Shown here: piece after piece, positions 24,904 to 31,651 of the stretch
Layout: each line of letters starts with the position of its first letter
Position numbering within the stretch: position 1 is the first letter of the stretch
Source of the DNA: Clostridia bacterium
Lineage (GTDB): Bacteria; Bacillota; Clostridia; UBA1381
Reading direction: 5' to 3'
Length of the DNA: 64,000 nucleotides
Assembly: GCA_900756545.1 (NCBI GenBank)
Contig: CAAEKO010000047.1
Span: 1 to 64,000, forward strand
Position numbers and translations under genes: made by a program
Notes under the pieces: model-generated
Seen by the model: only the letters and a program-made list of their open reading frames with translations
Database searches by the model: none
What the model was told of the DNA's origin: nothing

Positions 24904-25797
24904 ATGAGCGAGAACAATTTACCAAACATGGATTCAAACAACGAGGAACTCAACAATCAAGAACTGGAAAATGAAGCTGTTGATTATGAGGCGGAAGCTT
25001 CTGATTTTGCGCAGGATGAGGATACCGGGGATCATACGGATTATACGTACAACGCTGAGACGCCGGCTTACGAAGAAAATCCGGTTGTCGGCGACGCACC
25101 AGTGCAAAGCAAGAAGAATCATACCGCGGCGGTTGCCATCGGTATTGTGGTTGCGTTGGTGTTGATCGTTGCCGGCCTGCTGATTTGGTATATCAACAAG
25201 CCCCTGCCCATGCCGACCTATATTGACGTCAACGGGCAGACCTTGGGCGACATGGCGGAGAGCACAGGCATGGAGGTGTCGGAAATTATATACATGTATG
25301 ACCTGCCGAAGAACCTTACCGCAGATGCCAACATCTCGCAGGTACAGTACATGATTCCGCTGAAGCGGATGGCGGTTATGAACCAAATGGGACTGCAAAG
25401 CTTTAAAGAACAGTATGGCATCCCAGATGAGATTACCGGCGAAGGGAACTTCCTGGACAGCATTCTAAAGGTTTTCGGCGTCAACCGCTACAAAATCACC
25501 GGCGATACGCCGTTCGGTTTGGCTGAAGGTGAAATCACCCTAAACGATTATGTAGGCGAGAGCAATCTGGATATGTTCAAGGAAGAATACGGCCTGGGCG
25601 ACGATGTTACTTTGGAAACAAAATGGAAAGACGTTCGCGACGCAGTTATGACCAAGCAGAAAGAGGAATATGAAGCGCAGCAGGCAAAGATGAACGAAGC
25701 AGATGAGGATGAAGCGGATGAAACAAACGATGGTGCAGAGGATACTTCTGAACCGGAAGCTCCGGCAGAACCTACAGAAACTCCTGCGGAAGAATAA
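24904..25797 (+). CDS. Single-pass membrane repeat protein, paralogue of the gene at 23519
   Basis: The protein has 297 residues. Residues 1-75 are acidic and Asn/Glu-rich, a membrane helix lies at about 77-98 (AVAIGIVVALVLIVAGLLIWYI), and the extracellular part has three repeats of the same type as its neighbour (MEVSEIIYMYDLPKNL, GLQSFKEQYGIPDEITG, NLDMFKEEYGLGDDVTLET). The tail (about 255-297) is Glu/Asp/Pro/Thr-rich. Relative to the paralogue the N-terminus is acidic, not basic. AAAGGAG precedes the ATG. Function unknown. Confidence 0.75.
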   Translation: MSENNLPNMDSNNEELNNQELENEAVDYEAEASDFAQDEDTGDHTDYTYNAETPAYEENPVVGDAPVQSKKNHTAAVAIGIVVALVLIVAGLLIWYINKPLPMPTYIDVNGQTLGDMAESTGMEVSEIIYMYDLPKNLTADANISQVQYMIPLKRMAVMNQMGLQSFKEQYGIPDEITGEGNFLDSILKVFGVNRYKITGDTPFGLAEGEITLNDYVGESNLDMFKEEYGLGDDVTLETKWKDVRDAVMTKQKEEYEAQQAKMNEADEDEADETNDGAEDTSEPEAPAEPTETPAEE

Positions 25798-25807
25798 GTA
25801 CTTTCTC

Positions 25808-25837
25808 AATAACGGGCTTTTAGCCCGTTATTTTTTT
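25808..25837 (+). terminator. Terminator of the hemolysin III operon
   Basis: AATAACGGGCT pairs with AGCCCGTTATT over a TTT loop, followed by T7. Confidence 0.9.
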
Positions 25838-25849
25838 GTATAACGAAAA

Positions 25850-25875
25850 GGCGGGGAAAGAAGTAGTCCCCGCCA
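25850..25875 (-). terminator. Hairpin, terminator-like on the minus strand
   Basis: GGCGGGGA and TCCCCGCC enclose a short loop; read leftward the hairpin is followed by TTTT. It could be a second terminator for the small RNA candidate to its right. Confidence 0.5.
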
Positions 25876-25916
25876 ATCTACATTATATCAGACCGCTTTC
25901 CATCCAAAAATCTGTT

Positions 25917-26029
25917 AAAAATAAAAAAGCATATCTGTTAGGAAGTGATTATAAAAACAGATATGCTTTTTCGGATTTTGGGGTAAATTCCTATGTCTGC
26001 CGCCGGGAAGTTCCAGCACCTGACAACAT
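25917..26029 (-). ncRNA. Candidate small RNA with its own promoter and terminator
   Basis: On the minus strand a perfect promoter (TTGACA 26058-26063, 17 bases, TATAAT 26035-26040) would start a transcript near 26028. It would end about 110 bases later at a strong hairpin in which AAAAAGCATATCTGTT pairs with AACAGATATGCTTTTT (within 25923-25971), followed by a U-run. Near the 5' end UGUC/GACA and GCUGG/CCGGC can form a stem with an internal loop. No gene lies downstream on this strand before convergent coding sequence. A 12-codon ATG frame starts at the predicted 5' end but has no ribosome site. Confidence 0.55.
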
Positions 26030-26034
26030 CGGTA

Positions 26035-26063
26035 ATTATACTACATATCTTCTTCCATGTCAA
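26035..26063 (-). promoter_or_regulatory. Consensus sigma-A promoter for the small RNA candidate
   Basis: Both hexamers are perfect (TTGACA, TATAAT) with 17-base spacing on the minus strand, in a region with no protein gene on that strand. Confidence 0.75.
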
Positions 26064-26192
26064 GTGCTTTTTGTTATCTTTTAAAAACATATGCGTGTAT
26101 TATGCATGTATATTGCGTTGATTTTTATCATATTCCCTATTAGATAGCATATAATATTTTTAATATATTTTACTTAGGGAGGAACATAATTT

Positions 26193-26384
26193 ATGAATAA
26201 AAATCTTAGACATATTGGTATAAGAGTGACTGAAGAAACACATTACAAATTGACTTACATTTCTCAGTTTCACTCTCGGTCGTTAGCAAATCTATGTGTA
26301 TATGTTCTTGAACGTTATATAAAGACTTTTGAAAAGAAATATGGGAACATTGAGTTGCCTGCATATATTAAAGACGAAAAATAA
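26193..26384 (+). CDS. Small ribbon-helix-helix-like protein
   Basis: This is a 63-residue protein with a short beta strand (IGIRVTEETHYKLTYI) followed by two helices, compatible with an Arc/MetJ-type ribbon-helix-helix fold. It has a close paralogue at 56951 sharing HYKLTY, YIK-x-FE and G-x-IELP. Both are AT-rich compared with neighbours. AGGGAGG precedes the ATG. Its target is unknown; it could be an orphan antitoxin-like regulator, but no toxin gene is adjacent. Confidence 0.7.
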   Translation: MNKNLRHIGIRVTEETHYKLTYISQFHSRSLANLCVYVLERYIKTFEKKYGNIELPAYIKDEK

Positions 26385-26410
26385 AAAAATGGGCTGACGC
26401 CCATTTTTTT
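26384..26410. terminator. Bidirectional terminator
   Basis: AAAAAATGGGC pairs with GCCCATTTTTT over a four-base loop. It separates the small RHH-like gene from the convergent HAD gene. Confidence 0.85.
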
Positions 26411-27200
26411 ATATAATCCCATATTTCTGCAGAGCCATGGCAATTCCCTCTTCTTCCACACCGCCGGTAACCATCTCGCACACCCCATCCAGACACGCGG
26501 CATGATCCCGCATCGCGATCCCATGCCCAGCCAGCTTCATAATATCATAGTCATTAGAGCCGTCACCGAAGACATATACCCGCTTCCGGGGAATCTGAAA
26601 CACCCGAATAATCTCCGCCGCACCGGTGGCCTTGGTAATCCCGGTGTAGTTAATATCCACAGATTTGTTTTTCCGATGCTTGTATAAATTAAATATACCC
26701 GTAAATTCTGCCGACAGCCTGTCGTACTGCCATTCCTCCCGGTACGCCATCAACAGCTTGCTGGCCCGTCTGTCCGGCATTTCGGCCAGCGGACGGAATA
26801 CAGACAGGGGAATCCCGAAATTCTCCAGCATATGCAGAAAATCCGGATCCTCCATGTCGCTGGCATAACACATGTCCTGATGCTCCAGCGAATAGGCAAG
26901 CCCCATCCCGTCCATGGCCGCCATGAGCTGTTCAAGATTGTCTTCATCTATATATTTTTCATAAACCGGCTGGCCGTCCACCTCCGCATACGCGCCATTG
27001 GTTGTGACATAACCATTAAATTCGACGCCTGTGTCCGGCACATAACATTTTGCCCTGCCAGTGGACAGTACCGTCATATATCCCCGTGCCGACAGCTTTT
27101 CCAAAGCCTGGCAGGTGGTTTCTGTCGGTAAAAAAATACCCAGCTTCTCATCTGCCAGCGTACCGTCATAGTCAAAGAAAACTACGCCCTGATAAGTCAT
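26409..27200 (-). CDS. Cof-type HAD phosphatase
   Basis: At 263 residues it shows HAD motif I (FFDYDGTLAD), motif II (LSTGR), a Lys region, and motif IV (VFGDGSNDYDIMKLAGHGIAM), typical of class IIB Cof hydrolases acting on small phosphorylated metabolites. It overlaps the S24/S26 peptidase gene by four bases and ends the PqqD operon. The link may be functional or incidental. Confidence 0.88.
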   Translation of the reverse strand: MTYQGVVFFDYDGTLADEKLGIFLPTETTCQALEKLSARGYMTVLSTGRAKCYVPDTGVEFNGYVTTNGAYAEVDGQPVYEKYIDEDNLEQLMAAMDGMGLAYSLEHQDMCYASDMEDPDFLHMLENFGIPLSVFRPLAEMPDRRASKLLMAYREEWQYDRLSAEFTGIFNLYKHRKNKSVDINYTGITKATGAAEIIRVFQIPRKRVYVFGDGSNDYDIMKLAGHGIAMRDHAACLDGVCEMVTGGVEEEGIAMALQKYGII

Positions 27201-27685
27201 TCCCTTTCTCCCTCTTGCTGCTTGTTAATAAAATCCCGAATTTTCCGCTTCAGAGCGGAAAGCCGCCCGCGCAAAAACTGCCTGCGCACTCTGCGCCGGC
27301 AATACAGTCTGTAGCGCGGATTTCGGCAGGAAATGTACTCTTCGCCCCGGTAATACCCAGTGACAATGCCGATTATCTGGCTGTGCCGAACGCCATGCTC
27401 CCGGACAGTCTGGTTATCCCCGCAGGTGATATAGCCGCTCCTGTCCCTGCCTACGACTCTATGCAGGACAAAAGCCCCGTCCGCCCGGCGGTACAGGGGC
27501 AAATCATATTTCTCCAGATATTCCGGCGGCTTTTTCAGAACAACTGAATCCACACCCTGCCGCAGCATAGGCAGCATGCTTGTCCCTTTCGGTGCGAAAC
27601 AGACCTCTTTCCCCGCCGCAAGCTGCTCTTCCATCACCGGGAGCAATTCAGCCAGACTGACCCGCATTTTCTCCTGCTCCATCAT
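27197..27685 (-). CDS. S24/S26-type peptidase (signal-peptidase-like), soluble
   Basis: The 162-residue protein has the serine-nucleophile segment FAPKGTSMLPMLRQG (Ser in GTSM-P) and, downstream, DLPLYRRADGAFVLHRVVG, the LexA/signal peptidase-like fold with the LHR motif seen in bacterial type I peptidases acting in RiPP-like loci. It lacks the N-terminal membrane anchor of LepB; the C-terminus is strongly basic. It overlaps both neighbours by four bases (PqqD and HAD), so the three are co-translated. The substrate is unknown. Confidence 0.82.
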   Translation of the reverse strand: MMEQEKMRVSLAELLPVMEEQLAAGKEVCFAPKGTSMLPMLRQGVDSVVLKKPPEYLEKYDLPLYRRADGAFVLHRVVGRDRSGYITCGDNQTVREHGVRHSQIIGIVTGYYRGEEYISCRNPRYRLYCRRRVRRQFLRGRLSALKRKIRDFINKQQEGERE

Positions 27686-27948
27686 GCTTCGATCAAATCC
27701 GCTTTTTTCAGCTTGTCCAGAAATTCCGCAATATCCGCTTTGGCAGTTTCCTCATCTACATCATATTCTCCGCGCATAGCCGTAAGCAGTTCTTCCTCAG
27801 TAGCGCCCTCCGCCAGAAGGTTCCACAAAAATGTTCCCGCACCGTTGACCGTAATCAGGCCGTTAAAATTTACCGCTTCGTCCCCTACTGCGATTACAAT
27901 ACTGTTTCCAGCTACCTGCCGCAATATAAATCCGTCTTTGATTTTCAT
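27682..27948 (-). CDS. PqqD family protein (RiPP recognition element)
   Basis: This 88-residue protein matches the PqqD/RRE fold: an N-terminal three-strand part (GNSIVIAVGDEAVNFNGLIT), then LNGTG-like VNGAGTFLWNLL and a helix-rich end. PqqD proteins hold the leader peptide of a ribosomal peptide for modification enzymes. ATG 27948 has GGAAAGGA 9 bases upstream; a frame from 28014 overlaps the promoter palindrome. No radical SAM enzyme, precursor or exporter is seen nearby. Confidence 0.85.
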   Translation of the reverse strand: MKIKDGFILRQVAGNSIVIAVGDEAVNFNGLITVNGAGTFLWNLLAEGATEEELLTAMRGEYDVDEETAKADIAEFLDKLKKADLIEA

Positions 27949-27986
27949 GTCCGTCAATCCTTTCCGGTCTTCTGATTCTGTTACAC

Positions 27987-28045
27987 AAGCATGATATAAT
28001 AAATGCTTTTGCATTTATTATATCATGCTTTATGAAAAGTTACAA
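27987..28045 (-). promoter_or_regulatory. PqqD operon promoter inside a perfect 20-bp inverted repeat
   Basis: The stem 27987-28006 pairs with 28011-28030 without mismatch over a TTTT loop. On the minus strand TTGTAA (28040-28045), 17 bases, TATAAT (28017-28022) form a promoter whose -10 lies in one arm and whose start falls in the loop. The element is either a repressor operator or a hairpin at the very 5' end of the mRNA. Confidence 0.65.
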
Positions 28046-28106
28046 CTATAAAATTAATTTCTCTATCTTACAGAAAAATTACCTATATTACAATCGCAAA
28101 AAAATA

Positions 28107-28135
28107 TAGACTTTGCCGTTAGTCTATGGTATAAT
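28107..28135 (+). promoter_or_regulatory. Promoter of the SLH gene with inverted repeat
   Basis: TAGACT (28107-28112), spacing 17, TATAAT (28130-28135). TAGACT is mirrored by AGTCTA at 28121-28126, an inverted repeat over the -35 and spacer that could be an operator. Confidence 0.55.
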
Positions 28136-28171
28136 TAAATATGAGCTATATTGACCGAAAGGGGAATTTTT

Positions 28172-29098
28172 ATGAATACATTTGCAAAACGCATTACTGC
28201 TGTTCTGGCTGCAGGCTTGTTGGCCTGCTCCGCTATGATTTCCGCATTTGCGCAGGAATTTGCGGACATGCCCCAGAACTGGACAACCTCTGCACTGGAG
28301 AACGCTGTAAAAAATGGGCTTTTAAAAGGCGACGGCGACAGGATTATGCCGGATGACAATATCACCAGAGCGGAAATGGCCGCCATTATCGTTCGTGCCT
28401 TCGGCGCTACAAAAACTGCAGACATTTCCAAATATACCGACGTAGACAAAAACCAGTGGTACTATACCGAGCTTTCCAAAGCCGTTGCTATGGGCGCGTT
28501 CCACGGTGACGGCGACAAGATGAATCCCAAAAACAATATCACCTTCCAGGAATGCTTCACAGTATTGGCACAGGTTTTCTATCTAACTTATTACGAAACT
28601 GATACTGCTGTTCTGACCGAAAAATTCACAGATGGAAATGAAGTCGCAGACTGGGCAAAAGAGTTTGCCGCTCTGATTGTCAACAATGGCTATTGGGACG
28701 GTATTGACGGAAAACTTCTGCCTACTACATATATTACCCGCTCCCAATTCGCGGTACTGATGGACAACTTTATTAAGACCTATGTAGACGAACCCGGTGA
28801 ATACAGTGAATTTCCCGAGGGCAACGTTATGATCCGTACACCAGGTGTGACCCTGAAGGATGTTGAAACAAAAAGTGACATTATTCTTGGCGAAGGCTGC
28901 GAAGAGGCGGATATAACACTGGAAAATGTAAGCTGCGGCACGCTCCTGATCCGCGGCGGCAATTCTATATCCGTCGGCGGCGGCTATGAATGGATCATGC
29001 TTGAAAAATCCGGCGCTACGGCCTATATCGGCGGCGCAGTATTTGACCACATTGCCAGCTGTAAAGGAAGCATGGTTGACTTTGGTATTATTCAATAA
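28172..29098 (+). CDS. Secreted S-layer-homology (SLH) domain protein
   Basis: This 308-residue protein has a signal peptide cut after AFA, then three SLH-type modules (about 28-85, 87-150, 155-215) with FADMPQNW, ITRAEMAAIIVRAF and YTDVDKNQWYY, ITRSQFAVLM. SLH domains bind secondary cell-wall polymers. The C-terminal about 90 residues are a beta-type stretch (VTLKDVETKSDIILGEG) of unknown fold. ATG 28172 follows AAAGGGG. The gene is monocistronic. Confidence 0.9.
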   Translation: MNTFAKRITAVLAAGLLACSAMISAFAQEFADMPQNWTTSALENAVKNGLLKGDGDRIMPDDNITRAEMAAIIVRAFGATKTADISKYTDVDKNQWYYTELSKAVAMGAFHGDGDKMNPKNNITFQECFTVLAQVFYLTYYETDTAVLTEKFTDGNEVADWAKEFAALIVNNGYWDGIDGKLLPTTYITRSQFAVLMDNFIKTYVDEPGEYSEFPEGNVMIRTPGVTLKDVETKSDIILGEGCEEADITLENVSCGTLLIRGGNSISVGGGYEWIMLEKSGATAYIGGAVFDHIASCKGSMVDFGIIQ

Positions 29099-29103
29099 AA
29101 ATC

Positions 29104-29134
29104 AAGTGCAGACGCAAATGCGTCTGCACTTTTT
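29104..29134 (+). terminator. Terminator of the SLH gene
   Basis: AAGTGCAGACGC pairs with GCGTCTGCACTT over AAAT, followed by T3. Confidence 0.9.
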
Positions 29135-29183
29135 ACAATGCTGACCCAACGTTTGATGTGGGAGAACCTGCGCTGGATTATGT

Positions 29184-30527
29184 TTACGTTCTCCGTTTCC
29201 GCCGAAGTTCCTTAGCTCTTCCCAGTAGATATTCCCGGTTGTTCATGGCCGGATTCACCAGCACCTCGTCTAAAAGCAAACGAAGCGTATCACCGATTTC
29301 CCGGCCTGCTTTGAAGCCCAATTTAATCAAATCCCGTCCATTGATGACCAAGTCGGAAACAAGATACGGCTGTCCTTCCGCAAGCACCTCGCGGTATATC
29401 CGGCGGACCTCTGCCAGACGGGCAAGCTTATCCCGCAGGAAATTCGGGTTTTTCGCCTTGTTGTCCGCCTCCTGTAAAAGAAGCAGCTTTTCAAACAGAT
29501 TCCCGCCTGTCCGTGCCATCATCCGCTTCACAGCCGGCGGCGATGGTTCTATTCGTACGTCGTGGTTTTCTACCAAAACCAAAATATCACGCATACTGTC
29601 TCGATCAAACCGCAGCCGGTGCAGGATATCTGTACCGATCTCCATACTTTCCCGGTGATGACCGTAAAAATGAATGATACCATTTTGATCCCTGCTCATA
29701 CAGCGCGGCTTTCCCACATCATGCAGAAGCGCCGCCCAGCGCAGGATCAGATCCGGCGGCGTGGCTTGCACTGCATGCATTATATGCTCGCCTACATTGT
29801 AAATATGATATTTATTGTGCTGGTCTACAAAAAAACACGTGTCCAGCTCCGGGATCATATATTGCAAAAGCCCCAGTTTATGTAAAATTCGGAAATCCGA
29901 AGGCCTGTCCGAAAGTAAAATCTTATTAAATTCCTCCCGAATCCGTTCCGCGCTTACCTTTTTTATCAGAACAGCACATTTTTTGATCGCTTTCGCCGTA
30001 TCTGGCGCAATCTGGAAACCCAGCACTGCCGCAAAGCGCACGGCCCTAAGCATCCGCAGGGCGTCCTCCATAAAACGTGTTTCCGGCTCACCCACACAGC
30101 GAATAATTTTTTTCTGTATATCTGCCAGACCCGTAAAATTATCTATCAGGCCCGTAGTATCATTATATGCCATAGCGTTTACGGTAAAATCCCGGCGGGC
30201 CAGATCAGCGGCCAAATCCCGGATAAATCTGACACTGCCCGGATGCCGCCCGTCTGTATATCCGCTTTCCTCCCGGAAGGTTGTGACTTCGTAGGCAATC
30301 TTATCCTCGATAACTGTTACCGTCCCATGTTGTATACCTGTATCATATGTTTTCGCAAAAATCCGTTTTATCTGCTCTGGCGCGGCGTCGGTGGCGATGT
30401 CAAAATCGTGGGGCGCCTTGTTCATGACTAAATCCCGCACTGCACCGCCTACAACATAGCCGCAGAACCCAGCCTGCTCCAGTCCGCGAATGATCCAGCG
30501 CGCCCCTTCCTGAATTTCTAACTGCAT
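29184..30527 (-). CDS. cca: CCA-adding tRNA nucleotidyltransferase with HD domain
   Basis: At 447 residues it shows the class II nucleotidyltransferase head VVGGAVRDLVM then HDFDIATDA (metal-binding DxD), the RRDFTVNAMAY motif, neck ERIREEFNKIL and a C-terminal HD region (LLHDVGKP, GHH). It adds or repairs the CCA end of tRNA; the HD domain may give phosphohydrolase activity. GGAGGGGG stands before ATG 30527. It is probably monocistronic. Confidence 0.93.
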   Translation of the reverse strand: MQLEIQEGARWIIRGLEQAGFCGYVVGGAVRDLVMNKAPHDFDIATDAAPEQIKRIFAKTYDTGIQHGTVTVIEDKIAYEVTTFREESGYTDGRHPGSVRFIRDLAADLARRDFTVNAMAYNDTTGLIDNFTGLADIQKKIIRCVGEPETRFMEDALRMLRAVRFAAVLGFQIAPDTAKAIKKCAVLIKKVSAERIREEFNKILLSDRPSDFRILHKLGLLQYMIPELDTCFFVDQHNKYHIYNVGEHIMHAVQATPPDLILRWAALLHDVGKPRCMSRDQNGIIHFYGHHRESMEIGTDILHRLRFDRDSMRDILVLVENHDVRIEPSPPAVKRMMARTGGNLFEKLLLLQEADNKAKNPNFLRDKLARLAEVRRIYREVLAEGQPYLVSDLVINGRDLIKLGFKAGREIGDTLRLLLDEVLVNPAMNNREYLLGRAKELRRKRRT

Positions 30528-30589
30528 ACGCCCCCTCCTTTCCTCTCCATGCCACTATTATAGCATAGTTTTTTGGAAATGAAAAGAGG

Positions 30590-31456
30590 TTACAGGCGTT
30601 TTAGAGCACAAAGAATGATTTTTGCGTTTTCCGGAAAAATTTTATCCAGCATCGTTTCCGGCAAAGGGTTTTTTCCGTGACCGATTTCTACTGTAAATCC
30701 AGCCTTGCCGAATTCCCGGATAAACCAATCTTTACATCCCCCAAAAGCCGCACTTCCTGTAGGCACCGCGGCCTTGTATCCGCTGACACTGGCAAACTCC
30801 TCCGCCAAGGCTTGGGCGCCTGCCGATTGTTTCCCGTCAAAATCATAATAGATTTCCCCGCCCTGGCTATGGAAGGCCAGAAGCATATCGAATTCGTTTT
30901 CCCGCACAAACTGGACAACCGCCTGTGTTTCCGGCTCGCTTTCCGAATATGGTCCGCTGTATTTGGACGGCGAAGGACGCATCTCCACCACCCGCCAGTC
31001 TGCGTCATAATTATGGTTAATATCCACTCCATTTGCATTCGCCTGCCACACCCGGTTGAAGCTGTGAATCCCTACCATGCTAATCAGCTTTCGGTGGTAT
31101 GGATTTGTAATATCAATACCATTGACGGCAATATCCACTCCATCCGGATTCACCATAGGCACAGCATAAATTGTGGTTTCATTAAAGAGTTTTTCTATAT
31201 CATAGCCATAAAAATCTGCCCCTGTGTCCCATGCTTGCATGTATTCCCGCAGAAACCGCACTATAAATGCGGCTGTCAAATATTCAAGCCCATGATGGGC
31301 GCCGTTTACAAATAACTTTTTCGGCCCTTTCCCAGCCTTAATACACAAAATCTTTTTTTCCATTACGCTTTCTCCAATGGAAAACAGCTCTGCGGCTGGA
31401 TAGCGTTTAACAATCGCCTCTGCCTCTTTCACCATTCGTTTATAATCATATCCCAC
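30590..31456 (-). CDS. M14 family zinc carboxypeptidase
   Basis: The product has about 288 residues if the GTG at 31456 is used, since AGGTGG stands 6 bases before it; the ATG at 31477 has no ribosome site. Zinc ligands HxxE lie in VNGAHHGLEYLTAA, the third His in LAFHSQGG, and the catalytic Glu in TVEIGHGKNP. It matches cytoplasmic gamma-D-glutamyl-meso-diaminopimelate peptidase-like enzymes that recycle or cut peptidoglycan stems. No signal peptide or LysM domain is seen. Confidence 0.85.
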   Translation of the reverse strand: MGYDYKRMVKEAEAIVKRYPAAELFSIGESVMEKKILCIKAGKGPKKLFVNGAHHGLEYLTAAFIVRFLREYMQAWDTGADFYGYDIEKLFNETTIYAVPMVNPDGVDIAVNGIDITNPYHRKLISMVGIHSFNRVWQANANGVDINHNYDADWRVVEMRPSPSKYSGPYSESEPETQAVVQFVRENEFDMLLAFHSQGGEIYYDFDGKQSAGAQALAEEFASVSGYKAAVPTGSAAFGGCKDWFIREFGKAGFTVEIGHGKNPLPETMLDKIFPENAKIILCALKRL

Positions 31457-31547
31457 GTTTATCCACCTGCTCTTCACATATTTTGGGCAATCGTGCCGCT
31501 ATTATATATATGTACAAAACAGCTGGTTCATGCCGGGTATAGACAGA

Positions 31548-31576
31548 AAAATACGCGGCAGTCCGCCGCGTATTTT
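31548..31576. terminator. Terminator downstream of the YcdB/SLH gene
   Basis: AAAATACGCGGC pairs with GCCGCGTATTTT over a five-base loop, with U-runs usable leftward. Confidence 0.8.
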
Positions 31577-31597
31577 CCCGTAATAATTTTAGCAGGC

Positions 31598-31620
31598 GTT
31601 TGCCGGCTTAGCCGGCAAAC
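31598..31620. repeat. Hairpin in the 3' region of the YcdB/SLH gene
   Basis: GTTTGCCGGC and GCCGGCAAAC around TTA; followed by TTTTATA on the plus strand. It may be an extra terminator or mRNA-end hairpin. Confidence 0.55.
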
Positions 31621-31651
31621 TTTTATAAAGTATAAATAATTTAGGGGGAGC

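Noticed and set aside
25917..26029. 4.5S/SRP RNA
   Set aside because: GUCAGG and GGCAGAC resemble parts of the SRP core, but the GGAA tetraloop and the AGCA side are missing, so I do not call it SRP RNA.
25836..26084. 82-codon frame on the plus strand
   Set aside because: No ribosome site; it crosses three hairpins and the promoter of the small RNA candidate.
26193..26384. Toxin-antitoxin pair
   Set aside because: The RHH-like gene has no adjacent partner that could be a toxin; the next gene is a convergent HAD phosphatase.
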